From Anaerolineales bacterium (GTDB lineage Bacteria; Chloroflexota; Anaerolineae; 4572-78; J111), in contig JACKAU010000020.1 in the NCBI GenBank assembly GCA_020634855.1, forward strand, positions 83,633 through 147,632: a DNA stretch of 64,000 nucleotides. Direction: 5' to 3'. Of this stretch, positions 62,397 through 64,000 are shown in pieces. The position numbers and the translations under genes were made by a program. The notes below the pieces were generated by a model. The model saw nothing but the letters and a program-made list of their open reading frames with translations. It ran no database searches and had not been told where the DNA came from. Position 1 is the stretch's first letter; each line of letters begins with the position of its first letter.

Positions 62397-63497
62397 TCAA
62401 AACGTAATGACCCCCCGCGCCACGGTCCCGGCCTCCATATCCGCGAATGCTTGCGGCAGTTGATCGAGCGCGTATCGCTGGCTAATCAGCGGATCGAGGT
62501 CGAGGCGGCCGGCCCGGTACAGTTCGACCAGGATGGGCAGATCGACCTTGGGCCGGATCGAGCCGGCGAAGCAGCCGAGCAGCCGCTTGTTATCGTAGAT
62601 CAGCGAGGCGATGGGCAGCGGCACTTCGAGGTTGGCCGCGTGCAGCCCCACGATGACGGCCGTGCCGCCCGGTCTGGCCCCTTGCAGCGCTTGGCTAATC
62701 GTCCCGGTGGCGCCGACGCTGTCGAACACGGCATCGGGGCCGATGCCGGTGATGGCCCGCAGCGTTTCATAAACATCCTGCTGGCGGGCGTTGATGGTGT
62801 GGGTCGCGCCCATTTTACGGGCGAAATCGAGCTTCTGGTCAAAGACATCGATGGCGATGATCGGGTGGCAGCCGGCCAGCCGGCAGCCTTGCAGCATACT
62901 CAAGCCGACGCCGCCGCAGCCGATAACCGCCGCCGAACTGCCGACCGCCACCTGCGCGGTCTTGACCACCGCGCCCACCCCGGTCGCCACCGCGCAGCCG
63001 ATAATGGCCGCTACTTCAAACGGCACATCGGCGGGGATAGGGATGGCGCTGGCCTGATCGATGACGGCGTATTCGGCCATCGTCGCCGCGCCGAGGTAAT
63101 GTTTGAGGGGAACGCCGGCCTGAGTGTGCAGCCGCGAGGTGCCGTCCAACAGGCAGCCCGCATAAATGGTCGAGCCGTAACGCTCGCACAGGTTGTAATG
63201 GCCGTTCAAGCAGTGGACGCACTGCTCACAAGCCGGCAGCCAGTTGACCAGGACGTGATCGCCCGGCTTCAGCTTCGTGACCGCGTTGCCCACGGCCTCG
63301 ACAACCCCGGCCCCCTCATGCCCCAGCACCAACGGCGGCGCGACGCTCAACTCGCCCCGAAAGGTGTGCAAGTCGGAGTGGCAGACCCCGGCCGCTTGCA
63401 GCTTGATCAACACTTCTGTCGGCTGCGGCGGGGCTAGGTCGATGGTTTCAATAGAAAGTTGGTTGGTGCCGGTTACAACGGCGGCTTTTATTTGCAT
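62397..63497 (-). CDS. Zinc-dependent alcohol dehydrogenase (MDR family)
   Basis: A 366-residue medium-chain dehydrogenase. Catalytic zinc ligands: C in AAGVCHSDLHTFRG, the GHEGAGVVEAVG block, and a later Cys (IIGCAVATGVGAV). Structural zinc site CEQCVHCLNGHYNLC. The Rossmann motif is VIGCGGVGLSMLQG, followed by AIDVFDQKLDFARKMG. The pattern is that of the class III/aryl-alcohol and mycothiol-type group; substrate unknown. A ribosome site GGAG is a little distant. It is followed by the heptamer arrays. Confidence 0.92.
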   Translation of the reverse strand: MQIKAAVVTGTNQLSIETIDLAPPQPTEVLIKLQAAGVCHSDLHTFRGELSVAPPLVLGHEGAGVVEAVGNAVTKLKPGDHVLVNWLPACEQCVHCLNGHYNLCERYGSTIYAGCLLDGTSRLHTQAGVPLKHYLGAATMAEYAVIDQASAIPIPADVPFEVAAIIGCAVATGVGAVVKTAQVAVGSSAAVIGCGGVGLSMLQGCRLAGCHPIIAIDVFDQKLDFARKMGATHTINARQQDVYETLRAITGIGPDAVFDSVGATGTISQALQGARPGGTAVIVGLHAANLEVPLPIASLIYDNKRLLGCFAGSIRPKVDLPILVELYRAGRLDLDPLISQRYALDQLPQAFADMEAGTVARGVITF

Positions 63498-63549
63498 GGC
63501 TGGCTTTGATCTCCGTAAAGTTGAGAAGGCGTCAGCCAGCGGCTATCGC

Positions 63550-63577
63550 CTGACCGCTGACCGCTGATGGCTGACCG
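63550..63577. repeat. Short GC-rich heptamer array
   Basis: CTGACCG, CTGACCG, CTGATGG, CTGACCG, upstream of the dehydrogenase and similar to units in the 21901 and 58031 arrays. Confidence 0.7.
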
Positions 63578-63594
63578 CGATTTTAGAAGAATGA

Positions 63595-63870
63595 GAAAGT
63601 ATCATAATCGACGGCTTTTGTCAACGAGATTGGCGTATTCATTTCAATTTGGCGTTTTATAAGTTGATTAGAGGCGAAACGAAAGAAGCGTGGCGTCTTT
63701 ATGACGAAGGGTTGCAAGGTGAGACGCCGGTCTACAATGTCAAAGATGCTCAAGAGGATTTGGTCGAATGGTTGGAGTTCTTTCCTGATCACCAGCCGGC
63801 TCAAGCGATGCTGGAGAAGGTTACGGCGTATCTGGAAACCCAGGCGAGTGATCCCCCGGCGTCGGGTTGA
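63595..63870 (+). pseudogene. C-terminal fragment of a TPR-like protein
   Basis: From the stop at 63592-63594 to TGA 63868-63870 one frame encodes a coherent helical repeat: RDWRIHFNLAFYKLIRGETK, EAWRLYDEGLQGE, VKDAQEDLVEWLEFFPDHQP, AQAMLEKVTAYLE. The first ATG is far inside or absent (only TTG 63649), and there is no ribosome site, so it reads as the tail of a longer TPR-type gene whose 5' part is gone. I cannot exclude a small TTG-started gene. Confidence 0.55.
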
Positions 63871-63980
63871 AGCACTGAACCCCTGAAATGGATGAAGTCA
63901 CTGATATCTGAAAAACAGAAACGATTTTTCGGCTGCGGCGCGGGATATGTTACAATTCTATAAACGTTCTGGAGGATGAT

Positions 63981-64000
63981 ATGACCGGCAAAGTGCAATA
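63981..64000 (+). CDS. Start of a further gene, cut by the window edge
   Basis: ATG at 63981 preceded by GGAGGATGAT, an excellent ribosome site, with TACAAT and A/T-rich sequence ~30 bp earlier. Only MTGKVQ is visible; product unknown. Confidence 0.6.

Noticed and set aside
62451..63437. 328-codon open frame on the plus strand
   Set aside because: It is antisense to the alcohol dehydrogenase gene, has no ribosome site, and its composition is that of a reversed GC-rich gene.

Overview
The window reads as a bacterial chromosome segment, most likely from a member of the Chloroflexota (Anaerolineae-like). This is inferred from the gene mix: secreted proteins on long Thr/Pro-rich stalks, a YfhO-type membrane protein, a class II histone deacetylase-like enzyme, a luciferase-like F420 enzyme, a MacAB/YIP1 cluster, class I archaeal-type aldolase, and citramalate-dependent branched-chain amino acid synthesis. 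No rRNA, tRNA, CRISPR array or phage module was seen.

Layout. 1-7 kb: a PAS sensor with kaiB, a nucleotidyltransferase, an AraC regulator facing a wrecked aldo/keto reductase, then cupin, aldo/keto reductase and LLM oxidoreductase genes. 7-15.3 kb: an AT-rich accessory island on the minus strand, holding a small-protein/HNH pair between two diverged copies of a ~175 bp element, a molybdenum-hydroxylase gene remnant, a 1329-residue protein ending in a CHAT protease domain, a decayed gene and a frameshifted EVE-HNH (type IV restriction-like) gene. 15.3-25.5 kb: nucleoside phosphorylase, Gfo/Idh/MocA oxidoreductase, a TetR-CPBP-MFS unit with a clear operator/promoter, a methyltransferase, and a zinc-ribbon protein/histidine kinase/response regulator operon. 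26-31 kb: YIP1 and MacA-MacB export genes. 31-37 kb: two pentapeptide-repeat proteins, a Tyr/Asn-rich secreted protein, a lipoprotein, and the pgeF-yggS-proC-yggT-DUF167 operon. 37-48 kb: leuB, cimA, leuC, leuD (leucine/isoleucine synthesis), fructose-bisphosphate aldolase, a GT39-like membrane protein, and a MoxR/DUF58 pair. 48-64 kb: rpmG, galT, hemB, glutaminyl cyclase-like, histone deacetylase-like, phosphodiester glycosidase-like, HtrA, YfhO, fabF-plsX and a zinc alcohol dehydrogenase; the window ends in the first codons of another gene.

Two repeat systems run through the window. First, many spacers carry arrays of degenerate heptamers (sometimes octamers or nonamers), usually with a purine-rich arm followed by a roughly complementary pyrimidine-rich arm. 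They resemble the short tandemly repeated repetitive (STRR) sequences of cyanobacteria. Two such arrays sit inside the yfhO-like coding sequence without breaking it, and the larger one is read as seven-residue protein repeats. Second, a ~170 bp family with terminal inverted repeats around GTCGATCAC looks like a miniature inverted-repeat element.

The best candidate for an undescribed system is the accessory island: modification reader/nuclease (EVE-HNH), a decayed DUF6998-like gene and the large CHAT protease on one strand, next to the two-gene HNH cassette. All functional statements come from reading motifs by eye; no database search was run.
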